The notes under the pieces: generated by a model | What the model was told of the DNA's origin: nothing | Seen by the model: only the letters and a program-made list of their open reading frames with translations | The model's database searches: none | DNA from: Cyanobacteria bacterium UBA2566 | GTDB lineage: Bacteria > Cyanobacteriota > Cyanobacteriia > Cyanobacteriales > Desertifilaceae | NCBI GenBank assembly: GCA_002340255.1 | Contig: DDLS01000210.1 | Location: forward strand, 14,654-78,653 | DNA length: 64,000 nt | Direction of reading: 5' to 3' | Part shown: one piece after another, positions 27,352 through 37,061 of the stretch | Position numbering within the stretch: the stretch's first letter is position 1 | Layout of the letters: each line of letters starts with the position of its first letter | Program-made: the position numbers and the translations under genes

Positions 27352-28887
27352 TCAACACAGCTCGTTATCTAAAGGATGACAACAAAATCTATTTCTCCCT
27401 AACTTCTTAGCTTGATATAATGCCTGATCGGCAGCATTAATCAGAGATTTTACAGACCACTTATCGGATGGTATTACACTGCTAACTCCTAAACTCAACG
27501 TTACATACCGATCGATTTCAGACTCCTCGTGTATAATCTGCAAATCAGCCATTTCCTTCTGTAAACTACGAGCTACATCGCAAGCTCCATTCCGATTTGT
27601 ACTGGGCAAAATTATAGCAAACTCTTCTCCACCATATCGAGCAACCAAATCCCCTGGTCTTCTCGCTGCTTTCGTCAATGCACCAGCAATTTCAATCAAA
27701 CAATCATCCCCTGACAAATGCCCATAAAAATCATTATATTTCTTAAAATAATCTACATCAAACAAAACCAAGGATAGGCATTTTTGTTCCCGTTTCATTC
27801 GCAACCATTCTTTTTCTAATACAGAATCAAAAACGCGTCTATTCGCTACCTGTGTCAATCCATCTCGATTAGCTAAACGTTCTAACTCTTGGTTCGCTAT
27901 TTCTAGTTTTTGATACAATTTCGACTTTTCTAAAGGTGAAGCTAATTGATTGACAACTGCTTGAATTAAATCCACCAAATAATCCTGGCAATCTTCAACG
28001 CTTAATTTATAAAAAACTAGAATCGCTAAGACTCTTTGGTTGGCAACAATAGGGACACCAAAAACCGATTTAAATCCCGACTTTTCAGCCATTTTTTTAC
28101 CCACACATAAATCATCTAAATAATCACAACAATCATGAATCCATTCTGGTTTTTGAGATGTCCAAATTCTACCAGGCAAACCTTGATTAGGAGCCAAGGC
28201 AATCTGGGCACTTTTTTCTTGAAATTCTTGAAATTGCTCTCTTCCAGTTTCTAGACAAGGAATATAGGTTAACCAAGTTTCCTCATGATTAGGAATCCAA
28301 GCTTCTGCATAATCCCACAAGATATGACGGCAGACTCGATCTAAAACTTGAGAAATAGCCAGTTGAATATCAAAAACATCATTGATTATTTTAGTAACAT
28401 CTAACATTAAACTCATCTCTCCTTGAGTTTTCTGCAATTGTCTATTCTTGATCTCTAGAAAATTATTATTGAGTTGTAATTCTCGTTGTAAATCTCTTAA
28501 TTCCAGATGATGTTTAACCCGAGCTAACAGTTCCTCCATTTGAAACGGTTTCGTCAAATAATCGGCTCCTCCCAATTGAAATGCTTTAGCCTTATCCATT
28601 CCTTCTTGAAGAGCGCTCAAAAAAATGACCGGGATATCAGAGGTTTTGGGATTTTGCTTCAGTTCTTGACAAAAAAGATACCCATTCATTTCAGGCATCA
28701 TGATATCCAGAAGAATTAAATCAGGCTGGAAATGGTCAAGACTGGTGAGTGCAAATTTACCATTAGCGGCTAAACGAACTTCATAACCTTGCTGTTGCAA
28801 AACAGTTTTCAGTAGTCGAAGATTTTCTGTAAAATCATCAACGACTAACAGTTGTGGAGACAGGTTAGAATTAAAAGACTGAATCAT
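27352..28887 (-). CDS. REC-GAF diguanylate cyclase
   Basis: A 511-residue response regulator. REC domain 1-130 with phospho-acceptor D61 in LLDIMMPEMNG and K in TKPFQMEELLARV; short coiled coil; GAF-like domain (about 165-330) with WEYAEAWIPN-type residues; GGDEF domain (about 345-505) with active-site GGEEF in VARYGGEEFAIILPS. An RxxD product-inhibition site (RPGD) lies five residues before it. It should make cyclic di-GMP on phosphorylation, controlling phototaxis or biofilm traits; the cognate kinase is not adjacent. It is followed on the same strand by the beta-helix gene 53 bp away. Confidence 0.9.
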   Translation of the reverse strand: MIQSFNSNLSPQLLVVDDFTENLRLLKTVLQQQGYEVRLAANGKFALTSLDHFQPDLILLDIMMPEMNGYLFCQELKQNPKTSDIPVIFLSALQEGMDKAKAFQLGGADYLTKPFQMEELLARVKHHLELRDLQRELQLNNNFLEIKNRQLQKTQGEMSLMLDVTKIINDVFDIQLAISQVLDRVCRHILWDYAEAWIPNHEETWLTYIPCLETGREQFQEFQEKSAQIALAPNQGLPGRIWTSQKPEWIHDCCDYLDDLCVGKKMAEKSGFKSVFGVPIVANQRVLAILVFYKLSVEDCQDYLVDLIQAVVNQLASPLEKSKLYQKLEIANQELERLANRDGLTQVANRRVFDSVLEKEWLRMKREQKCLSLVLFDVDYFKKYNDFYGHLSGDDCLIEIAGALTKAARRPGDLVARYGGEEFAIILPSTNRNGACDVARSLQKEMADLQIIHEESEIDRYVTLSLGVSSVIPSDKWSVKSLINAADQALYQAKKLGRNRFCCHPLDNELC

Positions 28888-29176
28888 GTTTTTAAATAAG
28901 AGTTGTATAAGCTACAAAGTTTAACTATAAAGACAATTCTCAATTATCAGGCTCAATCATCAAGATTAAAGCCATGTAAAGGGATAGAGTTTAGTAACTG
29001 AGATTCAGAGGACTAAAGATCTTAATTCTCATGATATGGCATGTTCAAATAATCAGCCATGCGATCGCACAAGCAATGGGTTGCGCGATCGCCCCCTACC
29101 TCACCTCTGACCCTAACCCCCAACTGTCAAAAGGGTTTAAAATCCAATCAGCACACCTGATATTCTCTCAAACCCT

Positions 29177-30061
29177 GTGACAACTCAACAGTTATCTCCA
29201 AAACTCTCAACCCCTCAAACCTGGCTCTGGCAAAACCATCGAATTATCTATACGGTTCAGGGCGAGGGTATTCCCCTTGTCCTACTCCATGGTTTTGGCG
29301 GGTGTGTGGGTCATTGGCGCAAAAATATCCCCATGTTAGCCCAGGCTGGATATCAAGTGTTTGCCCTCGATTTACTAGGGTTTGGAGCTTCAGATAAACC
29401 CCCTTTAGACTACTCTATGGATCTCTGGTATAGCCTGCTTCAGGACTTTTGGGCAACTCATATTCAACAGCCAGCCGTATGGATTGGTAATTCTATTGGC
29501 GGACTGTTGAGCTTAATGATTCTAGCCCAAACTCCAGAGCGGGGAAAGGCTGGCGTTTTGATTAACTGTGCTGGAGGATTGAACCATCGTCCTGAAGAGC
29601 TGAATTTTCCCTTACGGATAATCATGGGAGCATTTACCCGTTTGGTAAGTTCTCCGGTTACTGGGCCATTTCTGTTCAATCAGGTGCGACAAAAACATCG
29701 TATTCGCAGGACGCTCCACCAAGTCTATATGTCCTCCGAGGCTATTACAGATGAGCTAGTAGATTTACTCTATCAACCCTCCTGCGATCCTGGCGCACAA
29801 AAAGTCTTTGCTTCGGTATTAACTGCTCCTCCAGGGCCAAAACCGGAAGAGTTATTAACCCAAGTCAAACAGCCCTTGTTGGTCTTGTGGGGCGAAAATG
29901 ACCCTTGGACTCCGATTAGTGCAGGTAAGCTGTATCGTTGTTTGGCTCAAACCCGCGCAGATGTTGAGTTTATCTCGATTCCGAATGCGGGTCATTGTCC
30001 CCATGATGAATATCCGGATTTAGTAAATCGGTTGATTTTAAGGGGTTTGACTCAATTTTGA
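29177..30061 (+). CDS. Alpha/beta hydrolase
   Basis: A 294-residue alpha/beta-fold hydrolase. Oxyanion motif LLHGFGGCVGHWRKN, DLLGFGASDKP, nucleophile Ser106 in GNSIGG, catalytic Asp in WGENDPWTP and His in NAGHCPHDEYP. This resembles the cyanobacterial/plastid hydrolase subfamily close to haloalkane dehalogenase or epoxide hydrolase relatives; the substrate is unknown. The start codon is GTG at 29177. It is not in an operon, and an IS1634 transposase fragment begins about 50 bp downstream. Confidence 0.88.
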   Translation: MTTQQLSPKLSTPQTWLWQNHRIIYTVQGEGIPLVLLHGFGGCVGHWRKNIPMLAQAGYQVFALDLLGFGASDKPPLDYSMDLWYSLLQDFWATHIQQPAVWIGNSIGGLLSLMILAQTPERGKAGVLINCAGGLNHRPEELNFPLRIIMGAFTRLVSSPVTGPFLFNQVRQKHRIRRTLHQVYMSSEAITDELVDLLYQPSCDPGAQKVFASVLTAPPGPKPEELLTQVKQPLLVLWGENDPWTPISAGKLYRCLAQTRADVEFISIPNAGHCPHDEYPDLVNRLILRGLTQF

Positions 30062-30113
30062 AGTTAGCCAATCATCATAGCGCGATCGCCGGAAACCACA
30101 GTTTCGATGGTAG

Positions 30114-30302
30114 ATCAATATTCTGACAGTAGAACGGGGATTTAGATTTTTGAAAGATCCTTATTTTTTAACCGATAGTGTCTTTCTGAAATCCCCTCAC
30201 AGAATAGAAGCTTTAGGACTGCTGATGGGGCTGTACTTATTGGTTTGGCATGGTTATGCAATCCCGACTTTTGAGTTGATCTTTTCAGCAAAACACCACT
30301 GA
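30114..30302 (+). pseudogene. IS1634-family transposase fragment
   Basis: A plus-strand frame between stops, without a start codon, reads ERGFRFLKDPYFLTDSVFLKSPHRIEALGLLMGLYLLVW (written here only to identify the family: positions 30132-30248). GFRFLKDP and VFLKSPHRIEAL are the hallmark C-terminal stretch of IS1634/IS4-type DDE transposases. The rest of the element is missing and the downstream residues diverge. It marks past mobile-element activity at the edge of the CHAT-STAND block. Confidence 0.75.
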
Positions 30303-30322
30303 TAAAGGTTGCTACACCGACC

Positions 30323-31228
30323 TTAGCGGCTAATGCCAAAAGCAATATAATTGTGGGGAATTAACTCGGTATGATCGTAATCGTTAACGACCTGACTTGT
30401 TTCAGCATCGTACACCCAATCGCTCCAGTCCCACACGCGCCTTTCTTTTTCTGGGATTTGCACGGCGACGTAAACCCCTTCAGCTAAACGGGCTCCTAGA
30501 GGATTGCTGCCAAAATCTAATCCCAAGTAAAAATCCTGCACGGGAACATTTTTTCGGCGACGAGCAATCGCTTTAGTCAAACCAACCGCCATCGCTGATA
30601 GAGGTGCGATCGCTGGCTGTACGGTTGACGATAGCTTAAGTCCAGCTTTAAATACGTCGGACTCCAAAAACTTTACAGCAGCCTCGTCTTCTTCGTTTTT
30701 GATATTGACCGTATAACACTTAAAAGGAATTCCATCATTACCGACATTCAACCCAACGAAGATAGGATAATTGATAATAGCCGCTCTTTCTCCTTCGCGC
30801 ACGCGATAGGTGCTGTTGAAGTGCAAATGCTCTTGGGTGTTTTGTAATTGGTTTTGAGTATAAAAATCAAACAATATTTGGTGAGTGTCACCCCCAGGAT
30901 AGGAGGCTACGCGCAAGCAGTTTAGCGTAATTTTAATACGAGCATTTTTGAGCGATAGGTCGGGATTAATATTTCCGGCAGATTTAATGGGAATAATTTT
31001 AGTGTTAGCAGGCACCGGAGCAATGTAGCCAAAGGTATGAGCGGCGTGCTGCCAGGGTCTTTCAAACAGACTCCATCCAGAAAAGGTACTTGCAGCCGGT
31101 TGCCGGTCTTCCGCTGCTAAGAGCGCTATAGCCAACTCCTCCTCTCCTATCTCGCGCAATTTGGCCGCTGCTTGCGTCACGGGCATTTTACCTATCGCGG
31201 GTAAGTCATCGAACCAGTTTACATTCAT
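30323..31228 (-). CDS. CHAT-STAND partner protein, unknown
   Basis: A 301-residue protein not recognised as any named family. Its ATG lies one base after the TAA of the CHAT-STAND gene (TAA-T-ATG), so it is translationally linked to it. Seen in the sequence: a helical N terminus (about 10-40), a beta-rich middle (about 75-175) with KIIPIKSAG, RIKITLNCL and INYPIFVGLNV, a hydrophobic Ala/Leu-rich stretch (about 194-222) with no charged residue apart from two Lys, a basic RRRKN, and a beta-rich end (VPVQDFYLGLDFGSNPLGARL). It could be a substrate, inhibitor or effector of the CHAT protease; this is inference from position only. Confidence 0.75.
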   Translation of the reverse strand: MNVNWFDDLPAIGKMPVTQAAAKLREIGEEELAIALLAAEDRQPAASTFSGWSLFERPWQHAAHTFGYIAPVPANTKIIPIKSAGNINPDLSLKNARIKITLNCLRVASYPGGDTHQILFDFYTQNQLQNTQEHLHFNSTYRVREGERAAIINYPIFVGLNVGNDGIPFKCYTVNIKNEEDEAAVKFLESDVFKAGLKLSSTVQPAIAPLSAMAVGLTKAIARRRKNVPVQDFYLGLDFGSNPLGARLAEGVYVAVQIPEKERRVWDWSDWVYDAETSQVVNDYDHTELIPHNYIAFGISR

Positions 31229-31229
31229 A

Positions 31230-34200
31230 TTATTGACCTCGTTTGTGCCTTATAAGAACAATTAATTGCCTTGTCTTCTGAACGTCGTTTAAAGCTTTAT
31301 CTCCATAGCCTTCGTAGTTGCTAAGAGCGGCCTCAGCAAAAAGCAAAGCATCGCTATACCGATTATCCCTTAGCAGATGCAAGGCTACATTGAAGCGGGT
31401 TCGGGCGGCTTGGTAAATATCTCCTTGGTCTTCTTCGTAACGAATGGCCTTCTGCCAGTGTTCCAAGGCAAGAGGAGAATAAGTAGCATCCGCTATGCTG
31501 TAGATGTTGCCAAGCTGGTTATGCACTAGCGCTAAGTAACTTAGCGCACCCGAAGGCAACAAATTGAGAGCCTTTTGGTAGCAGGCTAGCGCGTCATTGA
31601 GGTGATGGAGTTGGTCTTCCTGCGACTGCCCGGTGGCGATTGCTTCTTTGCATCGTTCGTAAGCTATCTGCCCCTGCTGTGCCAAAATACCGGCAATTTT
31701 TAGCGGGTCTTTCTCGCCAGGGACTGTTAAAGTTTCTAGATAGCTAGTCTCCGCTCGTGCTAAATCGCACAGATCGGGAACTGTCATATAGGCTTTACGA
31801 ATATTGATGGCGGTAACAGCCGCACCCTCTCGGTCGCCTATGCGAAGCGACAGGTTGTAATCTTCCTCGTAAGCTATAAGACATTCGGGCGACCCTAGGT
31901 CACGCAGAATATCGCCCAACTGACTCAACGCTACCGCTAGGGTTCTAATAGCATCCCTTTGGCTGCCGTCTAACGATTCTGGAGGCGCGGCTAGAGATGG
32001 TTTGGCACGTTTGCGAGCTTCACGGACTGATAGCCGTTGCAAGCGTTCGGCCTTTTCCCACTGATGCCTTGCAGCGGCAACTTTTACGCGATATTCGGTA
32101 ACGAGAATCCATAAAACCTCCCGCTCTGGAAGGGGTTCGTCACTGTCTGCATCGACGAACTCCGGTACGATTTCCTCTACCAGCCGCGCCCACTCCGAAT
32201 GGTGTCCCGTATGTTCGTAAAGTGCCTTTAAACCTTGCATTGGATTTATAATTCCATTCCACCAGCTCCTTGCCAGCGATACTTCCCTTGCGTGGAGCAA
32301 GTTAGCCTCCTCCGCAGCGATTAAATTGACAACATTGCGCTTGCCTTTGTCATATTCGCGGTAGAAATAATCCCCCATATCGCCAATTGCTCGAACGTAA
32401 GCATGGATAGCTAAAGTTGCTTCCGATTCTTCTCCCTCAACGGAAGGAGACGCGGGGTAGTATCGGTCGAACAGGCGCTTAAAATACCACGGCAGGGCTG
32501 GGTGGATAGTGTAGAATCCGTTGCCGCGAGCAGTAAGCAGGCCAACCTCAGCAGCCCGGTCGAGCTTGGCAATACCAGCTTCGCGGGTCAAACCGCGCGT
32601 GGCAGGCACGCACCAGTCCTCATCGGGGTCGCCCATCCAACACAACACGTCCACATTTACAAAACCCTGAAATAAATGCAGCAATGCTAGTTGTTGGCGT
32701 TCCTCCTCTGTAAAGGCACGAGCAAAGCCGTAACTCAACGACACGCCCAATGACTTAGATCGCCCCTCCCTCTCGTCATCTTCAATCGCGGCTTTGCCCG
32801 TTCTTAGCCGAGCCACAAAATTCTCGACTTGCTGCTTGGTTTTCAATCCGTCATGCAGTGCTTGGCCTACTAGCACCGCAATCGTTAGTGGATTTCCCTG
32901 GCTGAATTGCAGCAAAGGCCACCAATCCCCTACCTCTATCAATTGATGTCCCAGCCTCTGGGCGATCGCCCGTGTCAGTTGCACCCGTTCCTGCATGGGC
33001 ATTGGCGGTATTGCAATCCTGATAGGCTCTTCGCCCAACCACCCTCTCTCATCGCGACGGGAGGTAAGTAGAAACTTAGCCTGCGTCTGGCTTGCCTCCT
33101 GCAAAAATTTAGCCAGTTCGTCGCGCTCTTGGGAACTCCACGTCGACTCCGTGCCAGCAGGAAACCCAGCTACTGATTCGACGTTATCCCAAATCCACAG
33201 CACGGGAACTTCTCGCAATGCTAAAAGCGCCCAAGAATACCGCTGGCTATCGCTTAGCGTTAGCCAGCGAACTCCCCTTGTTTTTAACCAGCCCTCAAAT
33301 GCTACGCCAACCTCGTCCAGCACTCGCCTCAAAGGCAAATATCGATCGAAAGAGGAAAACAGCACCCGTCCCTCCACGCCCCCAGTTTGCGCGTACCAGC
33401 GGCCAAACTCAACAGCGGTACTCGTTTTGCCGCTTCCAGCATAAGAATGCAGCAGAGTAATGCGCCCCGTATCGAAAGCACGGTCGAGTGCCAGCAGGGT
33501 TTCGTCGCGGCCCAAGAAAAACGCATCGGGGGTTTTGGACGATTGCCATCTCCTTTCTTCACCTGCAAGCGGAGTATCGTTGTCGCTAAGGTTAAAGGCT
33601 TGTTTGAGAGTGTTGGCAGAACTGGGGAACGCCACGGGGGCTGCTTCGTAAACTATCGGCACCGTCCAGTCTTGCAATGGCAGCGGGCTTAAGGCAACTT
33701 CCCGAATCGGTTGAGCGCGTAACTGCTGGCGTCCTTTTGTGACGGCTTCGCCCAGTGTTTGACCTAGAGCTAAAGCCTCGTACAAATTAGCCACAAACTC
33801 GGCAGCGGTGAAAACATAAACGTTGTAGCGCATTGCCACCACGCCAGCCACGCCAGCATTTATGACCTCTTGTGCTAGAGAACCTAATGCGCTACTCCTG
33901 TTATCTGCAAGAGTTTGACCCGGTTTGCTAGGTGTCTCAATATAAGCCGAACGACAAGCATTAAGCACCAGCAAAGATACCTCCGTTTCCGCGAGCAACG
34001 AACCGAGTAATTGCCCATGAACTAAGTCCTCCCGATCGCGAAGCGTCTCCGCAGGAGAATCGCCAGACTCGGAATCCGAGCTTTCAAATATCAGGTAACC
34101 TCGCTTTTTTTGAGGGGGCTTACCCGTTTTTTTTGCTCTGAGGTCTTCATAAATCCCGTGTCCGTCAAAATGGACGATTCGATAGGGAAATCCATCCTCC

Positions 34201-34859
34201 TTGGCTCTTCGCAAAACCTTCTCTAGCTCGTCATATGTTGGCGGGCGTAAAACGTCTAATTGAAAAACCTCGCTGCCGCCGTCTGTCAGCCCCTTAATCA
34301 ACTTGGTTGCCACCGACCGAAACGCCACGTCTTTGCTACCTTGAGGGCGACAGATAACCATTAAAATCTTAATCTTGCTATTGCCGTAGCGAGCGGCGTG
34401 ACTGTCCTGTCTTCCCTGAAACCCGGTACGAACAAAGGCGCTTGCACTCAATGCTAGAGGCGTATTGCTGCGCGGAACGCGCATGAGTTCCCACGGAATT
34501 GTCGCCGCATCAGAACCGTTGGGAGAAGCGATTTCTATGCGAGCGTTGCCGATTTTATGGCGTAAAACTTCCCATAGGTTGCGGGTATCGTTGTTGGCGT
34601 AAAATACCTTCTCGAACAGTTCCGTTCCAATTTCGTACATCCGCCGTTCTATCCTACGGGCAATCTTGGGTGCGGGTTCTTGAGGGTATTGCAAAAAGTC
34701 TTCGAGATACCAGCGAATGTCTTCAAGCTCTTGCTCCTCAATTCTAAATTCAAAGTCTGCCGCCGCACTCTGGCTCACCTCTGAGCCTTCCAGGGTAATT
34801 GCAACCTGGTATTTATCTCCCTGGTTATCTCCTTGCTGGATAATTCTGACTGTCACCAT
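31230..34859 (-). CDS. CHAT-STAND-TPR protein
   Basis: A 1209-residue three-part protein. Residues ~110-400 form a CHAT caspase-like protease domain: catalytic His234 in VHFDGHG and Cys302 in VLNACRSAY, with the usual DREDLVHG and GVAGVVAMRYNV between and after. Residues ~440-860 form a STAND/NB-ARC-type NTPase: Walker A at 473-479 (YAGSGKT), Walker B-like VLWIWDN (553-559), LLTSRRDE sensor and GNPLTI. Residues ~950-1209 hold TPR-like helices (LAYYQKALNLLP-like repeats around ALACYQKALNLLPS). Such proteins are seen in conflict, defence and cell-death modules. It starts 37 bp after nadA. Its base composition looks more G+C-rich than its neighbours. Confidence 0.88.
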   Translation of the reverse strand: MVTVRIIQQGDNQGDKYQVAITLEGSEVSQSAAADFEFRIEEQELEDIRWYLEDFLQYPQEPAPKIARRIERRMYEIGTELFEKVFYANNDTRNLWEVLRHKIGNARIEIASPNGSDAATIPWELMRVPRSNTPLALSASAFVRTGFQGRQDSHAARYGNSKIKILMVICRPQGSKDVAFRSVATKLIKGLTDGGSEVFQLDVLRPPTYDELEKVLRRAKEDGFPYRIVHFDGHGIYEDLRAKKTGKPPQKKRGYLIFESSDSESGDSPAETLRDREDLVHGQLLGSLLAETEVSLLVLNACRSAYIETPSKPGQTLADNRSSALGSLAQEVINAGVAGVVAMRYNVYVFTAAEFVANLYEALALGQTLGEAVTKGRQQLRAQPIREVALSPLPLQDWTVPIVYEAAPVAFPSSANTLKQAFNLSDNDTPLAGEERRWQSSKTPDAFFLGRDETLLALDRAFDTGRITLLHSYAGSGKTSTAVEFGRWYAQTGGVEGRVLFSSFDRYLPLRRVLDEVGVAFEGWLKTRGVRWLTLSDSQRYSWALLALREVPVLWIWDNVESVAGFPAGTESTWSSQERDELAKFLQEASQTQAKFLLTSRRDERGWLGEEPIRIAIPPMPMQERVQLTRAIAQRLGHQLIEVGDWWPLLQFSQGNPLTIAVLVGQALHDGLKTKQQVENFVARLRTGKAAIEDDEREGRSKSLGVSLSYGFARAFTEEERQQLALLHLFQGFVNVDVLCWMGDPDEDWCVPATRGLTREAGIAKLDRAAEVGLLTARGNGFYTIHPALPWYFKRLFDRYYPASPSVEGEESEATLAIHAYVRAIGDMGDYFYREYDKGKRNVVNLIAAEEANLLHAREVSLARSWWNGIINPMQGLKALYEHTGHHSEWARLVEEIVPEFVDADSDEPLPEREVLWILVTEYRVKVAAARHQWEKAERLQRLSVREARKRAKPSLAAPPESLDGSQRDAIRTLAVALSQLGDILRDLGSPECLIAYEEDYNLSLRIGDREGAAVTAINIRKAYMTVPDLCDLARAETSYLETLTVPGEKDPLKIAGILAQQGQIAYERCKEAIATGQSQEDQLHHLNDALACYQKALNLLPSGALSYLALVHNQLGNIYSIADATYSPLALEHWQKAIRYEEDQGDIYQAARTRFNVALHLLRDNRYSDALLFAEAALSNYEGYGDKALNDVQKTRQLIVLIRHKRGQ

Positions 34860-34896
34860 TGACTTCTAGGTTTCTAAAGATGTTTTTTTCCAATCA

Positions 34897-35859
34897 TTAG
34901 GTCATCTCTAACATTCTTTGAATGGGACGTAAAGCGGCTACCTGAATCTCTTCGGGTAGGGTAATTTCTGGAGTCCGTTTTTTCATGGCCAAGTAGAGCT
35001 TTTCTAACGTATTGAGCCGCATATGAGGACATTCATTACAAGCACAGTTATTTATCGGTGGTGCAGGAATAAACTGTTTATGGGGCGCTTCCTTCTCCAT
35101 TTGATGGATAATTCCCGGTTCAGTAGCCACAATAAATGTGGGACTGTGACTGGTTTGGGCATAGTTGAGTAAAGCAGTCGTGGAACCGATATGATCGGCA
35201 TGGCGCAGTACGGAGGGTTCGCATTCGGGATGGGCTATAATTTCCGCTTCGGGGTGCTGCACTTTCAGTTGCACGATTTTCTTTTCGGAAAAGGTTTCAT
35301 GGACAATACAACTGCCATCCCAGAGGAGGAGATCTCGTCCGGTTTGTTCCATGACATAGCGTCCTAAGTTGCGATCTGGTGCAAAGATGATGGGTTGATG
35401 GGTGGGAATTTGCTCGACTATCTGGACAGCGTTGGAACTGGTGCAGATAATATCGCTCATGGCCTTAATTTCGGCCGTACAGTTAATGTAGGAGATTACC
35501 AAATGATCTCGATTTTGGGCCTTAAATGCAGCAAAGGCATCAGGTGGACAACTATCGGCTAGGGAGCAACCTGCATCGAGATCTGGTAAAAGTACCAATT
35601 TATTAGGGTTAAGAATTTTGGCAGTTTCGGCCATAAAGTGAACCCCAGCAAAGACAATGACTTCTGCGTCAGTATTTGCAGCTTTGCGGGATAGGCCAAG
35701 GGAGTCACCGATATAGTCGGCAATGTCCTGAATATCGGGGTCTTGGTAGTAATGGGCCAAGACAATGGCGTTGAGTTCTCGCTTGAGAGTGGCGATCGCC
35801 TCAAAGAGGTCGTCGGGAAGTTCAGAGACGCGAGTGGGGGAGGAAACAGCAGTAAACAA
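34897..35859 (-). CDS. nadA: Quinolinate synthase
   Basis: Condenses iminoaspartate with dihydroxyacetone phosphate to quinolinate for NAD synthesis, using a [4Fe-4S] cluster. 320 residues. Visible are LAHYYQDPDIQDIADYIGDSLGLSR, the cluster-ligand cysteines in DAGCSLAD, HPECEPSVL and NECPHMRLN, and the GVHFMAETAKIL and TEPGIIHQM motifs. Its gene ends 37 bp before the CHAT-STAND gene with no terminator-like hairpin in between, so read-through is possible. Confidence 0.96.
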   Translation of the reverse strand: MFTAVSSPTRVSELPDDLFEAIATLKRELNAIVLAHYYQDPDIQDIADYIGDSLGLSRKAANTDAEVIVFAGVHFMAETAKILNPNKLVLLPDLDAGCSLADSCPPDAFAAFKAQNRDHLVISYINCTAEIKAMSDIICTSSNAVQIVEQIPTHQPIIFAPDRNLGRYVMEQTGRDLLLWDGSCIVHETFSEKKIVQLKVQHPEAEIIAHPECEPSVLRHADHIGSTTALLNYAQTSHSPTFIVATEPGIIHQMEKEAPHKQFIPAPPINNCACNECPHMRLNTLEKLYLAMKKRTPEITLPEEIQVAALRPIQRMLEMT

Positions 35860-35978
35860 GGTGAATAATAACCTAAACCATTATTACTTTCAGTTCTAAT
35901 TATAGTTTATTTCACTAAAAAGGGTAGGGTGACCAACGCCCCTACCCAATTAGGGCATACTGATAACTCCCGAAACTC

Positions 35979-37037
35979 TTAAGCCAGAACGGTTTCTGGG
36001 ATAGACCAGCGATCGACCGTTTTACCGATCGCCGCCAATTCTTTCATCAGTTCATCGAACTCATCTGGGGTGAGGGACTGAGGCCCATCCGAGAGCGCTT
36101 TCGAGGGGCTGGGATGAACTTCAATCATTAAGGCATCGGCTCCTACGGCGATCGCCCCTTTCGCCATCGCAGGTACATGCTGAGACCAGCCCGTCCCATG
36201 GGACGGGTCAATCATCACGGGTAAATGGGTCAGCGTCCGCAAGACCGGAACGACAGACAGATCCAAGGTATTGCGGGTATATTGACGGTCAAACGTGCGA
36301 ATTCCCCGCTCACACAAGATCACTTGAGAATTTCCCCCAGCCAAAATATACTCAGCCGCCATCAGCCATTCCTGAATGGTTGCGGACATTCCTCGCTTGA
36401 GTAAAACCGGCTTATCCTGGGCCCCGACCTTCTTCAGCAAGGCAAAATTTTGCATATTTCTGGCCCCAATCTGAATCACATCAGCCACTTCTGCCACTGC
36501 ATCCAGATCTGCCGTATCCATGATTTCTGTAATAATACCTAAGCCGCTCTTGTCCCGCGCTGTGGCCAGTAGCCCTAGGGCACTTTCTCCATGGCCTTGG
36601 AACGAATAGGGTGAGGTTCTTGGTTTATAAGCGCCACCGCGCAGAAACTTAGCTCCTGCCGCCTTAACTCGCAGGGCCGTTTCAACGATCATCTCCTCCG
36701 TCTCCACTGAACAAGGGCCAGCAACTACAACGATAGGATGACTTTCGCCAAAGGGAACATCACCTTGAGGTGTAGAAACTACCACATCCGAGGCTTGACC
36801 ATGACGATATTCACGACTGGCACGCTTAAAGGGTTGTTCGACACGCAATACTAATTCAATCCAAGGACTCAATTCTTGAATTCTCTCCCGGTCTAAATCT
36901 GCTGTATCCCCAACTAAACCAATGACCACCTTGTGCTGACCCACTATTTTTTCTGGTGTCAGGCCCCAAGTTCCCAGTTCATCACTGACTCGGTCAATTT
37001 CTGCGGTTGGCGTACCGCTTTTCATTACTACAATCAT
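35979..37037 (-). CDS. aroF: DAHP synthase, type I-beta
   Basis: 3-deoxy-7-phosphoheptulonate synthase, the first enzyme of the shikimate pathway. 352 residues: an N-terminal ferredoxin-like regulatory domain (1-70, MIVVMKSGTPTAEID, VVIGLVGD) and the TIM barrel with VAGPCSVE, FLRGGAYKPRTSPYSFQG, IQIGARNMQNF, VLLKRGMSATI, ILCERGIRTFD and DPSHGTGW (metal His). The N-terminal domain is the allosteric element of this subclass. It follows the PAM68 gene by 24 bp. Confidence 0.95.
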   Translation of the reverse strand: MIVVMKSGTPTAEIDRVSDELGTWGLTPEKIVGQHKVVIGLVGDTADLDRERIQELSPWIELVLRVEQPFKRASREYRHGQASDVVVSTPQGDVPFGESHPIVVVAGPCSVETEEMIVETALRVKAAGAKFLRGGAYKPRTSPYSFQGHGESALGLLATARDKSGLGIITEIMDTADLDAVAEVADVIQIGARNMQNFALLKKVGAQDKPVLLKRGMSATIQEWLMAAEYILAGGNSQVILCERGIRTFDRQYTRNTLDLSVVPVLRTLTHLPVMIDPSHGTGWSQHVPAMAKGAIAVGADALMIEVHPSPSKALSDGPQSLTPDEFDELMKELAAIGKTVDRWSIPETVLA

Positions 37038-37061
37038 GGTTGATATCCTGATTCGATAGGG

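Noticed and set aside
30142..30345. 67-residue minus-strand frame
   Set aside because: It is the antisense shadow of the transposase fragment, which is recognisable on the plus strand.
30323..31228. Bacterial gasdermin as the identity of the CHAT partner
   Set aside because: Length and gene pairing invite it, but I see none of the gasdermin N-terminal pattern; only the general idea of a protease-activated partner is kept.
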